Part shown: in pieces, positions 22,784-33,119 of the stretch
Position numbering within the stretch: the stretch's first letter is position 1
How the letters are laid out: the number at the start of each line of letters is the position of its first letter
Assembly: GCF_907165205.1 (NCBI RefSeq)
Contig: NC_058190.1
Coordinates: 31,089,345-31,153,344, forward strand
DNA: 64,000 nt
Direction of reading: 5' to 3'
From: Coccinella septempunctata
Taxonomy: Eukaryota > Arthropoda > Insecta > Coleoptera > Coccinellidae
Program-made: the position numbers and the translations under genes
The notes under the pieces: model-generated
Told to the model about the DNA's origin: nothing
Database searches by the model: none
The model's input: the letters and a program-made list of their open reading frames with translations, nothing else

Positions 22784-23710
22784 CAGGTGTGTTAGGGGGG
22801 GCTCAGCTAACATCCACTAAAAGTGGAAAATGTAACAAAAACATTTATTTCTTATAACTATAAAGAATTATGAAGAACAAATAAAAAAAAAAATTTTTAA
22901 TTATGCCAGAATTGACAAGTTTTTAGTTATTAAATAAAATAAAAACCTTGATCTCTCGTAAATATAAATCTACAGAAAAGAAAAAACGAATATTAAAAAG
23001 TTTACTAGTTTTTAGTTATTAAATAGAAGCTCCAAGCGCCTTGGGCCAGCATTAGCAAATCTGGTCACAACCATTTTTTCATCAATGACTCTCTAGTAAT
23101 TTATGTGCATTAAAGCTAATCCATTCGAGGAGTTTTCCGCCATAGTGCTTCTGAAGGTCTTAAGTCTCCTAGAGGAAGAAAAACTGCGCTCTGTTTCTTC
23201 AGCTATTTTTACGGAAAGTACACAAAATATTTGAAAAAATATGTACAAATTGGGATAAAAATGTTTTTTTCCATCTTTTTGATTCACTGGAAAGAAGACC
23301 CTTGTCACTGTCTGGTTCATCAATATCAGATATTTTTTGCTGTATTTCACTGTCGGAAAGATTATTTAACGTTGCTGGGATAATGCACTGCAGCGAAAAA
23401 ACTTTTTTGATAAGTGAGGAATATTTGGATGCCAATTCATTCACCCCGATGGCTCTAGAGAATTTTCCACGACCCACCCCGAAAGAAGGACCAGATGACA
23501 GCACGAACAAAATTCTTGCGAATTACCTTGACATTCAATAGATGGCTGTACTTGTAGCTTCGTATAATAATGTTATTGGCCTTTTTCTTATTTTAATTGA
23601 ACAATACTTGAAAATTCTATGTGCTGAATGATCACATGAGGGACCTATTGCAAAAGCATTGGGGGGGGGGGGCTAGAGCCCCAATAGCCCCTCCCCTGGG
23701 TACGCGCCTG
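22784..23710 (-). mobile_element. hAT element, deletion derivative
   Basis: The minus-strand 5' end reads CAGGCGCGTACCCAGGGGAG followed by a C-rich run; the other end reads CAGGTGTGTTAGGGGG. Both start CAGGYGYGT and lead into G/C runs, as in ZMYM1-type hAT elements of insects. It encloses the C-terminal part of a hAT transposase. The 8-bp flanks do not match clearly, so the exact borders may be eroded. Confidence 0.6.
23012..23540 (-). pseudogene. hAT transposase C-terminal fragment (dimerisation domain)
   Basis: The minus strand gives FSLQCIIPATLNN, then after a frameshift near 23260 FYPNLYIFFQIFCVLSV, EETERSFSSSRRLKTFRSTM and NGLALMHINY. After an in-frame stop come VVTRFANAGPRRLELL and a terminal stop. 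ERSFSxxRRxKTxxRSTM and NGLAL are the signature of the hAT C-terminal dimerisation domain (Dimer_Tnp_hAT), and the closing RFA-x-x-x-PRRL block is also typical. The N-terminal zinc finger and most of the RNase H fold are missing. One frameshift and one nonsense codon make it inactive. Confidence 0.85.
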
Positions 23711-23711
23711 G

Positions 23712-24120
23712 TTTTGATCATCAGATGCATCATCGTATGAAATACATATTTTCTATTTCAGATTCACTCTGCGGGAAACTTGCACCACTGGTTATGTCTC
23801 CAGACCATAGTATGGGTCAAGTCTCCCTTTTAGTCTATTTAACAGATGTTTTTTTGAAACTTTTACAACTTTTATTGAAAAGGCTCATCGTTTGTAAACC
23901 AATAATAATCAAGGAAGGCAATGAACTAAAATTATTTAATTTCTTACTTCCTAAGAACAAAATCAAGTTCAACCCTCGCACGAACTGTTCTGATGGCGCC
24001 CAAAATGGAGCCGCCACTAGTTGTGCCTTGTTACGAGTATGTCGCAAGCTATTTCCGATACCGGTAGCGCGAAATTTGAATTGGAATATTTGAGGTGGTT
24101 CACGTCTCCTACTTGAGCAA
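23712..24120 (+). repeat. Dispersed repeat family A/B/C, copy B
   Basis: Same block order as copy A (15100-15690), with a shorter left part. It carries the uninterrupted TACGAGTA site that shows the 44-bp sequence in copy A to be an insertion. The hAT end abuts it on the left. Confidence 0.75.
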
Positions 24121-24290
24121 GTCTCCGGGACTCCCCTACATTTTCAACTCTGAATTTTTAAGGGGCTTCTTCTAAAGGCTACTCCCTAAATGGCTATTTA
24201 AAAATACCTTCTCCTCTTCACAAGCTTAGAACGGGTAGTTTTCTTTTTTCAAGAACAGTTATCTCAAATCAATGGAAATTGTTGGGGAAT

Positions 24291-24840
24291 AGATAGATAG
24301 ATAGATAGATAAATCTTCTTTATTTCAAGTTTTATATAAAACATTACATAAAAGATGAAATGACGTCAAAAATCAGTACTTACAATTTAGTACAAATTGT
24401 CAGAACCGAAATAATCTTCAAGACTATAAGGTTCCAGTTCTATCAAAATTCTCTTAATTAAATTCTTAAACTTAAATACACCTTCGACACACTTAATGTG
24501 ATGCGGCAATTTATTAAAAACTCGGATACACATATAGTATAGTCCCTTCTCAACCTATGATATGGATAGAAAAGATCTCTGTTTCTCGTGGAATAGCTAT
24601 GATTGACATCGTTTTGGAACTTATTTTATTCTTGAATACAAACAAAAGACATTCATAAATGTACAAGGCATATACAGTCATTATATTCATAAGATTGAAT
24701 TTGCCTCTACAAGAGTCCCTGAACTTCATTTTGCACATGGTTCTCATTACTCTTTTTTGCACAACAAATACTGATTCCACACTTGCATTGCTACCACAAA
24801 AAATAATACCAAATATATGAGAACAGATTCAAAATTGGCA
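24291..24840 (-). pseudogene. Non-LTR retrotransposon 3' end with ATCT tail
   Basis: The minus strand encodes ESVFVVQKRVMRTMCKMKFR, DSCRGKFNLMNI and LYIYECLLFV. After a frameshift it reads FNKLPHHIKCVEGVFKFKNL and IKRILIEL. The VQKRxxR, (Y/F)RDSCR and LYIYECL motifs mark the extreme C-terminus of jockey/CR1-like reverse transcriptases. The 3' end has AATAAAGAAGATTT and then about five ATCT units (24291-24312), the microsatellite-type tail of such elements. It is 5'-truncated and inactive. Confidence 0.78.
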
Positions 24841-24849
24841 TGGTATAAA

Positions 24850-26870
24850 ATTTTTAATGTATTAACATTCAGGTATTGAGCTATTGAGAATATTTCCTGA
24901 AGTACCATTAGAAACAAATATATTCAGAATTCTGAAAATCCAGGACCGGCTCCGCAGATTCTAGATGAATCTTGTTTTCAGTGGTAATTGGGGAGGAAAA
25001 GTGCTAAAACAATTTTGGCTATCGCTATTGTAGGATGTTCAATTGAATAATTTATTTTTCGCTTAGTATGAAAGTGATGATTTTCCTATTGAATTTAGTA
25101 TAAGGAGCTGGAGTAAGTGTCACTTCTACAAATTTACAAATTATACAGCATTTTTATGATTTCGTGAGGTGTCCAGGACCACACATGTTATATGCTACTA
25201 TTTGAAAGGAATTGATATGATGTAGCAGGTTGAAAGTGCCACAAAATTGAGGGTAATTGAAAATCAATTCACGAGTTTTAGCGTTTTCATATTAAGTTAT
25301 GGGCTGGAGGAATATTAGTCTTTTCCAGACTTATGCCCAACCCTATATAGCATCTAAATTATTATAAGTAAATTATGAAAAGCTTAAATTTGATTGAAGA
25401 TGTCCTGTTCAACTGCAATTCTGTACTATCAAACACAAACAGACGGATGAGGAAACATAAATATTTGACAAATTCCGGAAACAACGTTTCGACCAATAAC
25501 ACATACCTACTTCGATATCAGTATTTCAGCTACATCTTGCTTAATTACATTTGTATAACATGGTCCCACCGTGTTCGATGAATTGTGATAACATTTATGT
25601 TTGCTTGCGAAAACTCTTCTCTGGGGAAATTCATACCCGATGTTCGTATTTGTACTCGTCACGTGACTTATTTACTGAACGAATGGGACTTGTTCATTAT
25701 TTCGTTGGGAAATGGGTTTTGTACTTTACCGCGAAACATTGGTAGATAGTGTAGTACGAAATATGCTGCTTGTTGAAATTTGTCTTCTTGGATTTGCATT
25801 CCATATTGGCGTTGATGTTTTCGAAGATATGGTAAAAAAGTGCTTTAGCTATAGTGAATCCGGGGGACGTTTAGTAGGCTATTTTGATCGTGAAAGAGTA
25901 GCTGCATTTTCAGTCACGTCATGATTCTTCACGACTGTATCTTTAAGCATGTCTATCAATTTATGACTCTATTCAATAATCAATGTGAAACAGATTAAAA
26001 AAGTTAAGTCATTGAAAAAGGAGATTTGCCCTTTATATAGGGGGATGCGTTTAAAACAGGCCGTCAACCGTCAATAAAGTAAAAAATAAGACTAAGTCAG
26101 TCATACTCGAAATTATCTAATCAAGATGATATATCAATCTCTTCATATACAGGAAAAATTTTTCTCTTTTCAATAGAAATTGAAAATAATTCTTTTCCAG
26201 TTTTCTTATATATTTCTTTTTATTCATTGTTCGTAATGTTCTCTTTTGTATCGAACACATTTCTTCTGAATCATTTCATTGGTAATAATAATAAAACATG
26301 AGAAAATTTGTAAGGTAGATGGTATATAGTCCGATTCCTGACATTTATTTTATTATTATTTATTTTGATTGTTGACTACTAGCTCAAATATATATACATA
26401 CAATAAATGTCAACCTGGATTAAAATATTGCAAAAATAATCTGAAAGATTTAGCGTTCAAATATTTTTTGTATAACCTAACAGTAAAAAGTGAATGCATT
26501 CTGCTTGCAAACATAAAAAGTTCATTCGAATCCCAAGGAATTTTGTGATATGTATTAATTACAGAATTGTCTTTGGTCGTATTTATGAACTCTCTAGGTG
26601 CTAAAGATAAGAAAGTATGAATTCAGTGTCTTGCAGCTTGTAGCCATTATGGAGACCTATTGAAAAAATTCCCTAATGGCCCCAAAACGCCTACATTATG
26701 TTCATGGGAGTCAGCATTTTCATCCTTGGTGATTTTTACTTATTATACTTTTTCATTACCGGTTTTACAAAATTACTAACTACCATTTTTTGTCCAAGAA
26801 ACATTCCAGTATGAAATAATATCGAGAGCGTAGAAAATTTGTTTCTCGTCCACCTAAATAAATAATACAT
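24850..26870. other. Intergenic stretch, nothing identified
   Basis: Overlapping short plus-strand ORFs at 25375-25924 show no recognisable domain, repeat match or splice signals. Nothing else is supported. Confidence 0.4.
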
Positions 26871-26879
26871 TTTACGTAT

Positions 26880-27250
26880 TTATTTTCGAACGGAAAGTCA
26901 ACTATTTCTGAAGACAAATACTTTTTGGCCGTATTTACTTTTCGTCCTTAAACACTTTTCGTCTGCTCTGTTCCTGTCATAGTTACAGATGCGAGAGTGG
27001 CGATTTAATCAATTTCGAGAGCCAGGATTTGATCAAAACATAAGTGGCTGTGACAACAACTGTCATTTTGCACTTGTCAAACGGATTCTTTATGAACTCC
27101 GCTACAATTTACGAGGGAATTAAGATCGTGGTTTGAATATTAGTACCTACCTATTCATTATAATCAAGAATGGATAGTGATAGCGATATGGATTTGGGTA
27201 ACATTCTTCCTAAGATGAGGGAATTGTCATCTACGGTGGATTTACAGTAA
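26880..27250 (+). pseudogene. Crypton-like element, 5' region and N-terminal codons
   Basis: The upstream part shares ATTTTCGAACGGAAAGTC and TTTTCGTCC/TTTTCGTCTG motifs with 48550-48700 (opposite strand) and 56030-56120. An ATG at 27170 starts MDSDSDMDLGNILPKMREL and stops after about 26 codons. The copy at 56280 has the same start region (DIDSDMEHSSTLPF) upstream of a tyrosine-recombinase domain. The rest of the gene is absent here. Confidence 0.6.
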
Positions 27251-27523
27251 TATGCATCTTAGCAAAAACCCTCTATATTCTCGGCTATCAATTTACAGGA
27301 TTGACTATATATATAATAGACAGTTTTTCGTTCTTGGTACATAATTTCTACTATTTCAAAGCCATATACAAGGATGTATTGATATCTAGTTAGCCTAGAC
27401 CAGTTACATGCATAAAAAAAATATTGCTTTACCACAGCAACGAAAAATAACTCATTAGAAGTGTCAGGGTGAAGTTTGAGGTCAAAAAAGTAAACCAGAG
27501 TTACGCAATAAATTCGAAGGAAT

Positions 27524-28135
27524 ATGTCCACCGAAATTGTGAAAATCGAAATATTGGAGTATCGAGCCATAATCAACTACCTGTATTTAAAAAGGTTAAG
27601 AGGTAAGCAGATTTACGAAGATATGCTTAATACCCTTGGTGATCAATGTCTCTCGTATGCGACCGTGAAAAATTGGACTGCAAGCTTCATTGAAGATGAT
27701 GACCGATCGGGAAGACCAGTTTCTGTGTCAGTCCCCGAAAATATCGATGCAGTTTATGACATGATTTTATCAGACCGTCGAATTGGACTGAAACGGATAT
27801 CTGAAGCACTGAATATTTCATACGAACGCTTTCATCATATAGTTCACGTCAATTTGGATATGAGAAAATTGCTGCAAAATGGATCCCCAAATGTTTGAAT
27901 GTTGACAGAAAGCGTGCAAGGGTAGAAGCATCGCTTCGGTTTGTGCTCGATTTGAAAACGATGTAGACTTCTTAAACCGAATTGTTACTATGCATGAGAT
28001 TTGGGTACATCTCTACGATCCAGAAACAAAGCAACAATTGATGAAATGGCGACACTCTGGTTTCCAAGTTTCGTGTCCAATAATGTGCCGGAAATGTTCT
28101 TGCTTCAGTTTTTTGGGGTTGCCATGGAGTAATTA
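27524..28135 (+). pseudogene. mariner transposase, N-terminal and first catalytic part
   Basis: It begins MSTEIVKIEILEYRAIINYL. The first helix-turn-helix region ends SYATVKNWTASF; GRPVSVSVPENIDAV and RRIGLKRISEALNISYERFH follow, the two HTH units of mariner DNA-binding domains. After a frameshift near 27880 it continues as FLNRIVTMHEIWVHLYDPET, then KQQLMKWRHSG. The first catalytic Asp of mariner lies in T-x-D-E-x-W; here the codon gives His (TMHEIW). It also carries frameshifts, so it is inactive. The frame ends VFWGCHGVI exactly where the other element inserted, and resumes MVEFLDKG beyond it. Confidence 0.88.
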
Positions 28136-29458
28136 CGCAGGCCAACACACATTTTGGTGCCTGCGATTTTTTAACTGTTCCTGAGTAATTTTTGGATGCA
28201 GAATGTAAAAAAGTTCTCAGATTTTCTCTATCAGATCTAGTTTTTGAGATTTTTCAAAAAAATTGTGTATATAATTTACGTTATAACTGTTATAATATAT
28301 AATATTACTATTGACAGTTAAAAAAAACAAAGACACATGGATTTAAGTATTTATTGCAAAAACTTAATTCACATAATTACATTAGTCACTAATCACATAA
28401 AAAAAAATTTTTATACGATTTTCTAGAATGGAGTTTACTAGGGCAGTCTCGCTGAAGGCTCCAGCAGTAGTCCGCCATCATGTGGCTATCCCATCGTCCT
28501 TGATAACGATCTTCCATAGTTTTAATATCCTGATGGAATCTTTTCCCCTGTTCTTCACTACAATCACCTAAGTTTTCTGCAAAACGATCTAGGTGGCTGT
28601 GGAGGTAGTGAACTTTTATACTCATGTTACAGCCGAGAATATTAAAATTTGAAAGCATAGTTTCCACTAATTCTACGTAATTCTCTGCTTTATGATTGCC
28701 AAGAAAATTTTGTACTACTTGAACAAATGAACCCCAAGCGTTAGATTCAGTCTCGTTCATTGATGTGGTGAATTGTGGATCTTTAACAAGTTGCCTTATT
28801 TGAGGACCATCAAATATACCAGTTTTTAGTTTTTCCGTGCTAATGCCAGGAAATTTACGTGACAAATACCCAAAACAATTTCCATCTCGATTTAAAGCCT
28901 TCACAAATTGCTTCATTAGGCCTAGCTTGATATGCAAGGGCGGAATTAAGATTTTTTCTCTTGAAACCAAAGGTCCGTTGATCACGTTTTGTATTCCTTG
29001 AATCATGACATCTCTTGAAGGCCAATTTTTGTTAACCCAGTGCTCATTTTTAGCTCTGCTGTCCCAAAGGCACAAAAAACAAGGATATTTTGTATAACCA
29101 CTCTGCTGTCCAAGGAGGAAGTTAATCATTTTTAAATCAACACAAATTGACCACTGATGTTCTTCGTATTTAATTTTTCTCAAAACTAATGCTATTGTTT
29201 CATATTTTTCCTTCATGCTAGTAGAATGACCAATAGGAATTGAGCCATCTTTGTTACCGTTATGTAAAAGAACACATTTGTTGTCCTTTATCAGAAAAAA
29301 ATATACCATTTAACCTGTAATCTGTAACGTGTATCTCAGAAACTAGAGCTGATAGAAAAAATCTGGTGGCATTTTTGGAATCAGCACATTAAAAACATCT
29401 AAAATCAGATGTTAGATTTCCGGCACCAAATTTTTTTTCTTCATTTTGTTGGCCTGTG
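28136..29458 (-). mobile_element. 1323-bp TIR element with TTA duplication, carries a 306-codon ORF
   Basis: Ends: left CGCAGGCCAACA, right (minus strand) CACAGGCCAACA, 11 of 12 matching. Similarity resumes inward (TTTGGTGCC, then TTTCTATCAG and CTAGTTTYTGAGAT), so imperfect TIRs span about 120 bp. TTA flanks both sides (28133-28135, 29459-29461). Removing the element and one TTA restores the mariner frame GVI-MVEFLDKG exactly. CAC-type ends with a 3-bp duplication resemble the CMC (CACTA/Chapaev) group. Its ORF is at 28389-29309. Confidence 0.82.
28389..29309 (-). CDS. Uncharacterised transposon-borne ORF, possible partial DDE transposase
   Basis: 306 codons, intact, inside the 1323-bp element. 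From memory, relatives recur in insect and other animal genomes as unnamed proteins, usually longer at the N-terminus, so this copy is probably truncated there. Visible motifs: VLLHNGN (13-19), a D in CVDLK (58), QQSGYTKYPCFLCLWDSR with a Cys pair (77, 80), PPLHIKLG (123-130), HYLHSHLDRF (234-243), SEEQGKRFHQD with Glu 252-253 (251-261), RYQGRWD and MADYCW. Asp, then C-x2-C, then His residues, then Glu is the pattern of zinc-bearing RNase H transposases (inference). An earlier Asp expected before VLLHNGN is not recognisable here. No membrane segment or signal peptide. Confidence 0.65.
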   Translation of the reverse strand: MVYFFLIKDNKCVLLHNGNKDGSIPIGHSTSMKEKYETIALVLRKIKYEEHQWSICVDLKMINFLLGQQSGYTKYPCFLCLWDSRAKNEHWVNKNWPSRDVMIQGIQNVINGPLVSREKILIPPLHIKLGLMKQFVKALNRDGNCFGYLSRKFPGISTEKLKTGIFDGPQIRQLVKDPQFTTSMNETESNAWGSFVQVVQNFLGNHKAENYVELVETMLSNFNILGCNMSIKVHYLHSHLDRFAENLGDCSEEQGKRFHQDIKTMEDRYQGRWDSHMMADYCWSLQRDCPSKLHSRKSYKNFFLCD

Positions 29459-29815
29459 TTATGGTTGAGTTTTTGGATAAGGGTAGAACAATAACCGGAG
29501 AATTCTATTCGATATTACTAACCACTCTACAGGAAAAAATTAAAGAAAAAAGACGCGGAAGGCTATCCAAAGGTATTTTGTTTTTGCAGGACAACGACCC
29601 TGCACACAAATCTCATGTTGGCATCCAAAAAATTCGTGATTTAGGGTTTGAATTACTAGAACACCCCCCTTTTCCACTAGATTTGGCTCCCTCTGACTAT
29701 CATCTCTTTTCTCAACTGAAAAAAAGTTTAAAAGGTCGTAAAATTTTCTTCCAACGAAGAGGTAATAAAAGCTATGGAGGTCTGGTTTGCAGAGAGAAGA
29801 AATTTTTTTTTTGAA
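29459..29815 (+). pseudogene. mariner transposase, C-terminal catalytic part
   Basis: It reads VMVEFLDKGRTITGEFYSIL, then GILFLQDNDPAHKS and PPFPLDLAPSDYHLFSQLKK. The Asp of LQDND and the Asp of APSDY are separated by 34 residues, which defines DD34D mariners. After GRK a frameshift spoils the SNEEV-like segment, and translation ends in a Phe run. The same tail continues in the copy at 63.4-63.6 kb. The opposite-strand ORFs across this stretch are shadows. Confidence 0.88.
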
Positions 29816-30379
29816 AGGTCTGGAGACGTCGTAGGTTTGCTGTAATAAATGTAGCCAATTAAGAGGAGAATATGTTGAGTAACAAAATATTTTGACATTA
29901 GCATTTTGTTTGGTTTTATAGGCGGAGAATTTTTCAATATATCCTCGTAATATTTCAAATTGATCCTCCATTAGATGCGCTGCGTAGTGGTTACCAATGA
30001 ACGTGACGATCTGCAAATTGATATTTCATCTATTATTATTAATCCCCTCCATTCAATGTAACAATGACCTTTATAATTCATTGTCAACTCATTGCAATTT
30101 TCGCAATCCATTTCCTTCGAGAGAAATACTTGATGAGATATTGGACGATCGACCCTCCTTTGTCCTCCGGAAAGCTACCGAAAAACACAATAGTTTCCGC
30201 TGTCTAATGTGCAGCGTTTCCCCTGCTAGAACTCATCGGAAAATGCAATAGAGCGTCTACTACCCAAGATTTTCCACTTTCTCGATCGTCGACCTCCCCG
30301 TGCGAGGATCTGAAACCTTATTCAGTCGCTTTTTCCATAGTTATCAAAAACTGATAGTAAGTCTGACAACCTACCGCAA

Positions 30380-30470
30380 AATCACGTTTTTCCGCGCGAC
30401 GCGTGCGCGGCCTACCCTATATAGAAGGGAAATTCCTTCGCAGTTCTCAGTTCTTTCGGAAAATCGTACT
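30380..30470 (+). promoter_or_regulatory. Probable core promoter (TATA + Inr)
   Basis: A CpG-rich patch (CGCGCGACGCGTGCGCGGCC) is followed by CTATATAGAAGG (TATA-like, near 30418) and, about 30 bases on, TTCTCAGTTCT, which fits the arthropod initiator TCAGT near 30447. Spacing is right for transcription to the right. The gene served is not identified. Confidence 0.5.
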
Positions 30471-30764
30471 CGGTGATGAGGGATACGATGAAGATGGTCC
30501 GCCGAGTTTGAAACGCGCTGCACCATGTGAACTATTCACGACAAGAACCTGGGTGATGAAAAACTTTTTGGCATTTATGTGAAATGAAACTGGGATATTG
30601 TTTTGGTTTATTTTCTGACTGAGTTGGGTTGAGAGATGTTTTTGAAAATTTTTGTTTAGTTGAGAGTGGACGTAAAGTGTCGAAAACGAAGTTCTACACA
30701 ATTCACGAAGTCGAGAAATTGACCTTGGAAAATGCCCCTAAGAAATTCATTGTTCTTCACACTG
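30447..30764 (+). other. Putative 5'UTR / first exon
   Basis: Downstream of the TATA/Inr pair the sequence is less AT-rich than its surroundings and ends at a possible donor (CTGG|GTAATG, 30764). The first ATG (30475) gives only an 11-codon frame ending in TGA. I therefore treat it as a non-coding leader; a partner coding exon could be the one at 62665 (inference). Confidence 0.35.
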
Positions 30765-30769
30765 GGTAA

Positions 30770-32790
30770 TGTGCTTGTATATCAATATATTATGTGTTTG
30801 TCTTCTATTGAAATGAAATCCAATTGATTCATGAATTTATTTTGAACAAAAATATACTGAAACAGTCATTGAGAATACTTTTCTCAGAAAATAATGTTTG
30901 ACTGCACAATATTTTGAATGTTTTCTATCTAAATTTTTTTCAGTTTTTCCAGGATTTGTCAGGGAACATATTTTCCTTTTGATTACCGTATTTGCTATAG
31001 CAATAAAATCATTAGGTATTATATGATCGGTCATAAAATAATAATACGCCTAGAACTAAAGAAGATTGAGGTGGATCATCAATTCAGTTCCACGATTGTT
31101 ATCAAATTATTATGATGGACTGGGCACAAATATTGCGATTTTTCCTTGCTTAACGCTGAAATTTTTTTCAATTAATTGTCAATATACTGAACGTCTCAAA
31201 TGATATAAATTTTGGTATGATCCCGATTTGTTCGATTTTTTCGTTTTTTAAAATATAGCAGAGATAAAATAAAATGGAAAATATACGATAGCCTTTTCAG
31301 AAAATGTGATCATAATCAAGGAATTTTGGATCCCTAATACAGTAGGGTATATTATTGTTAAAAGCTTTCTTGTAGTGTCAATTCAATAATAATGAGGTTC
31401 TTTTATTTTTTCCACTGAAATGATCAAAACGATTTAAAAAAGGGGTTTACCTTCGACTAATGGAGTGTAGAAAGTAAAACGACACTGAAAGGTCTAGAGG
31501 TTAAAGCTCCAGGAAATCGTCCGGTGGCAGAATCCCATAATATGGATGCTTTAGATGTAAAAGTGAGGTCGTGTTGAGCTATTCGAGATATCTGAAGCTG
31601 GACTATATACTATTGAGATTCAGCAGTTCGGCGTGTTCTTCTGACAGATTTCACAAATAATGGCATAACAGAGGTCAGGTCCAAAGAATTTTGCCCATGA
31701 AAGTATCTGTAGACTTTCTCAGCCATTAATTTTGGCAACGGATAAACAGCACAAATGCGTTTTTGATTGATTGAAGCTCAATATTATACTGAGAACCCAT
31801 TTGGTTGTGATGTGGACATCTCTGCCATGTCTTGTATTTTGATGTTTCACCAACCAATGAAACGCATCAAAAACAATTAAACACTGGAATGAAACATCGC
31901 GTCTACTCCTGTATCAAATACGGAGTATTGTTGAAGAACATACACAAACCTTCGAAAATGATGAATTTTGAAAAATGATAGATAAAAACACACATGAAGA
32001 CATGAAGTAGAGATTCGAGACAAAAGATCGGCTGAAACGTTTAATGCATGGTGAAATCCCCTCTTCAGAGCATTCTAAATTAATGGCTCAATCAGGAAAC
32101 TTTTAGTAGGATAGTTTCTGTTCAAATAATTCGGAAAAGCTGGCATTGCTTCAATTTGACATCAAGAAGAACCGCCAGGCGCCTGCGATTGAGTAGGGAG
32201 CAGCGGCGTGCAAGATATCGTTGGGCTCTCGAATATGAGAGCTGGAACACACATAGATGAAGATAAAGCCTGTTGACGATTGGGTGTTAATTTCGTCTGC
32301 ACGAGTCTGATGCGCAATCCACGCCATTAACAAGTTGACTGCCAAATTTCTTCCTTAAAAACGCTTCTCGGGCGCGACGGTAGGACAATTGTTCGCTTTT
32401 TCTGTCCTGCGTGCGAAGAAAAGCTAATGTACTGATACAATAAAAAGAAGTACTTTTTATGATGTTCAACATCTTTTAGTACCTACTGTATTGGAGACGA
32501 CGAGCCCCACAAATTTAAATTAAAACACACAACGAATTTACACGACATGGGTCCTGCAATACAATGTTACTAGAATTGGAACCTTATTCTATATCAGAGT
32601 TTATATCTTAATTTATGTATTGTGACACTGTTTCATTTTATATAGCCTATGTATTTGCCGTTGGTAAAGTGATTTGAAATAAAGAGATTTGTTTTTGTTG
32701 TTGTTAGTTTCTCAAAAACGAGATAACTCGTGGTTGGCACCGTGGTATACAGATTACCTACCGACCACGAGTCAACTCGAGCTTGGCAGT
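30770..32790. other. Stretch with no supported feature
   Basis: AT-rich; small ORFs on the minus strand (30837-31034, 32151-32472) show no recognisable domain. Possibly intron of the plus-strand transcript. Confidence 0.4.
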
Positions 32791-32799
32791 GAACGTGCT

Positions 32800-33115
32800 A
32801 AGAGGAGTTTATACCACGGGACTTTCTCGCCAAGTGTATAAGGCGTGAAGGGGGAAAGACTACCGCAGAATGTGGGGTGGTTCCGGAACACTTGAACGAT
32901 AAGTAAAAGTTACGGATATTACAGAAGTTTCCACTCGTAGAAAAGATAGCAGCACTTAACGAACGTCTTTTTTCAATTTCACCAGAATACGAATTGTAGA
33001 CAATGGCGAGACTTTTCGAGAAATTTCTTCAGGTGGAAATTCATAGAACAGATAATTGCAACTCGGAAAGTTAATAACATGAATGAATATTTGTTCTTCA
33101 ATGAAAAAAATTTCT
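32800..33115 (-). repeat. Dispersed repeat, copy 2 (inverse of 7505-7826)
   Basis: It starts AGAGGAGTTTATACCACGGG and runs through AACGATAAGTAAAAGTTACG, ACTTAACGAACGTCTTTTTT and TTGTTCTTCAATGAAAAAAA, each the complement of blocks in copy 1. Divergence between the copies is moderate. No coding potential shared. Confidence 0.75.
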
Positions 33116-33119
33116 AGAG

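Larger units (their letters stand above)
27465..29946 (+). mobile_element. mariner (DD34D) element split by a second transposon
   Basis: The limits are where identity with the deleted copy at 63397-64000 starts (CAGGGTGAAGTTTGAGGTCA) and ends (GAATTTTTCAATATATCC). The transposase gene is in two parts (27524-28135 and 29459-29815) around the inserted element at 28136-29458. Exact TIRs were not resolved, because the 3' end shows no obvious inverse of the 5' end. Confidence 0.8.

Noticed and set aside
24291..24312. Independent microsatellite
   Set aside because: It is the 3' tail of the minus-strand non-LTR fragment.
25375..25924. Overlapping plus-strand ORFs as a possible gene
   Set aside because: Three short frames without shared domain, start context or splice support.
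29540..30016. Minus-strand ORFs of 158 and 76 codons over the mariner C-terminus
   Set aside because: They are antisense shadows of the mariner coding strand; the plus strand carries the DNDPAH and APSDY motifs.
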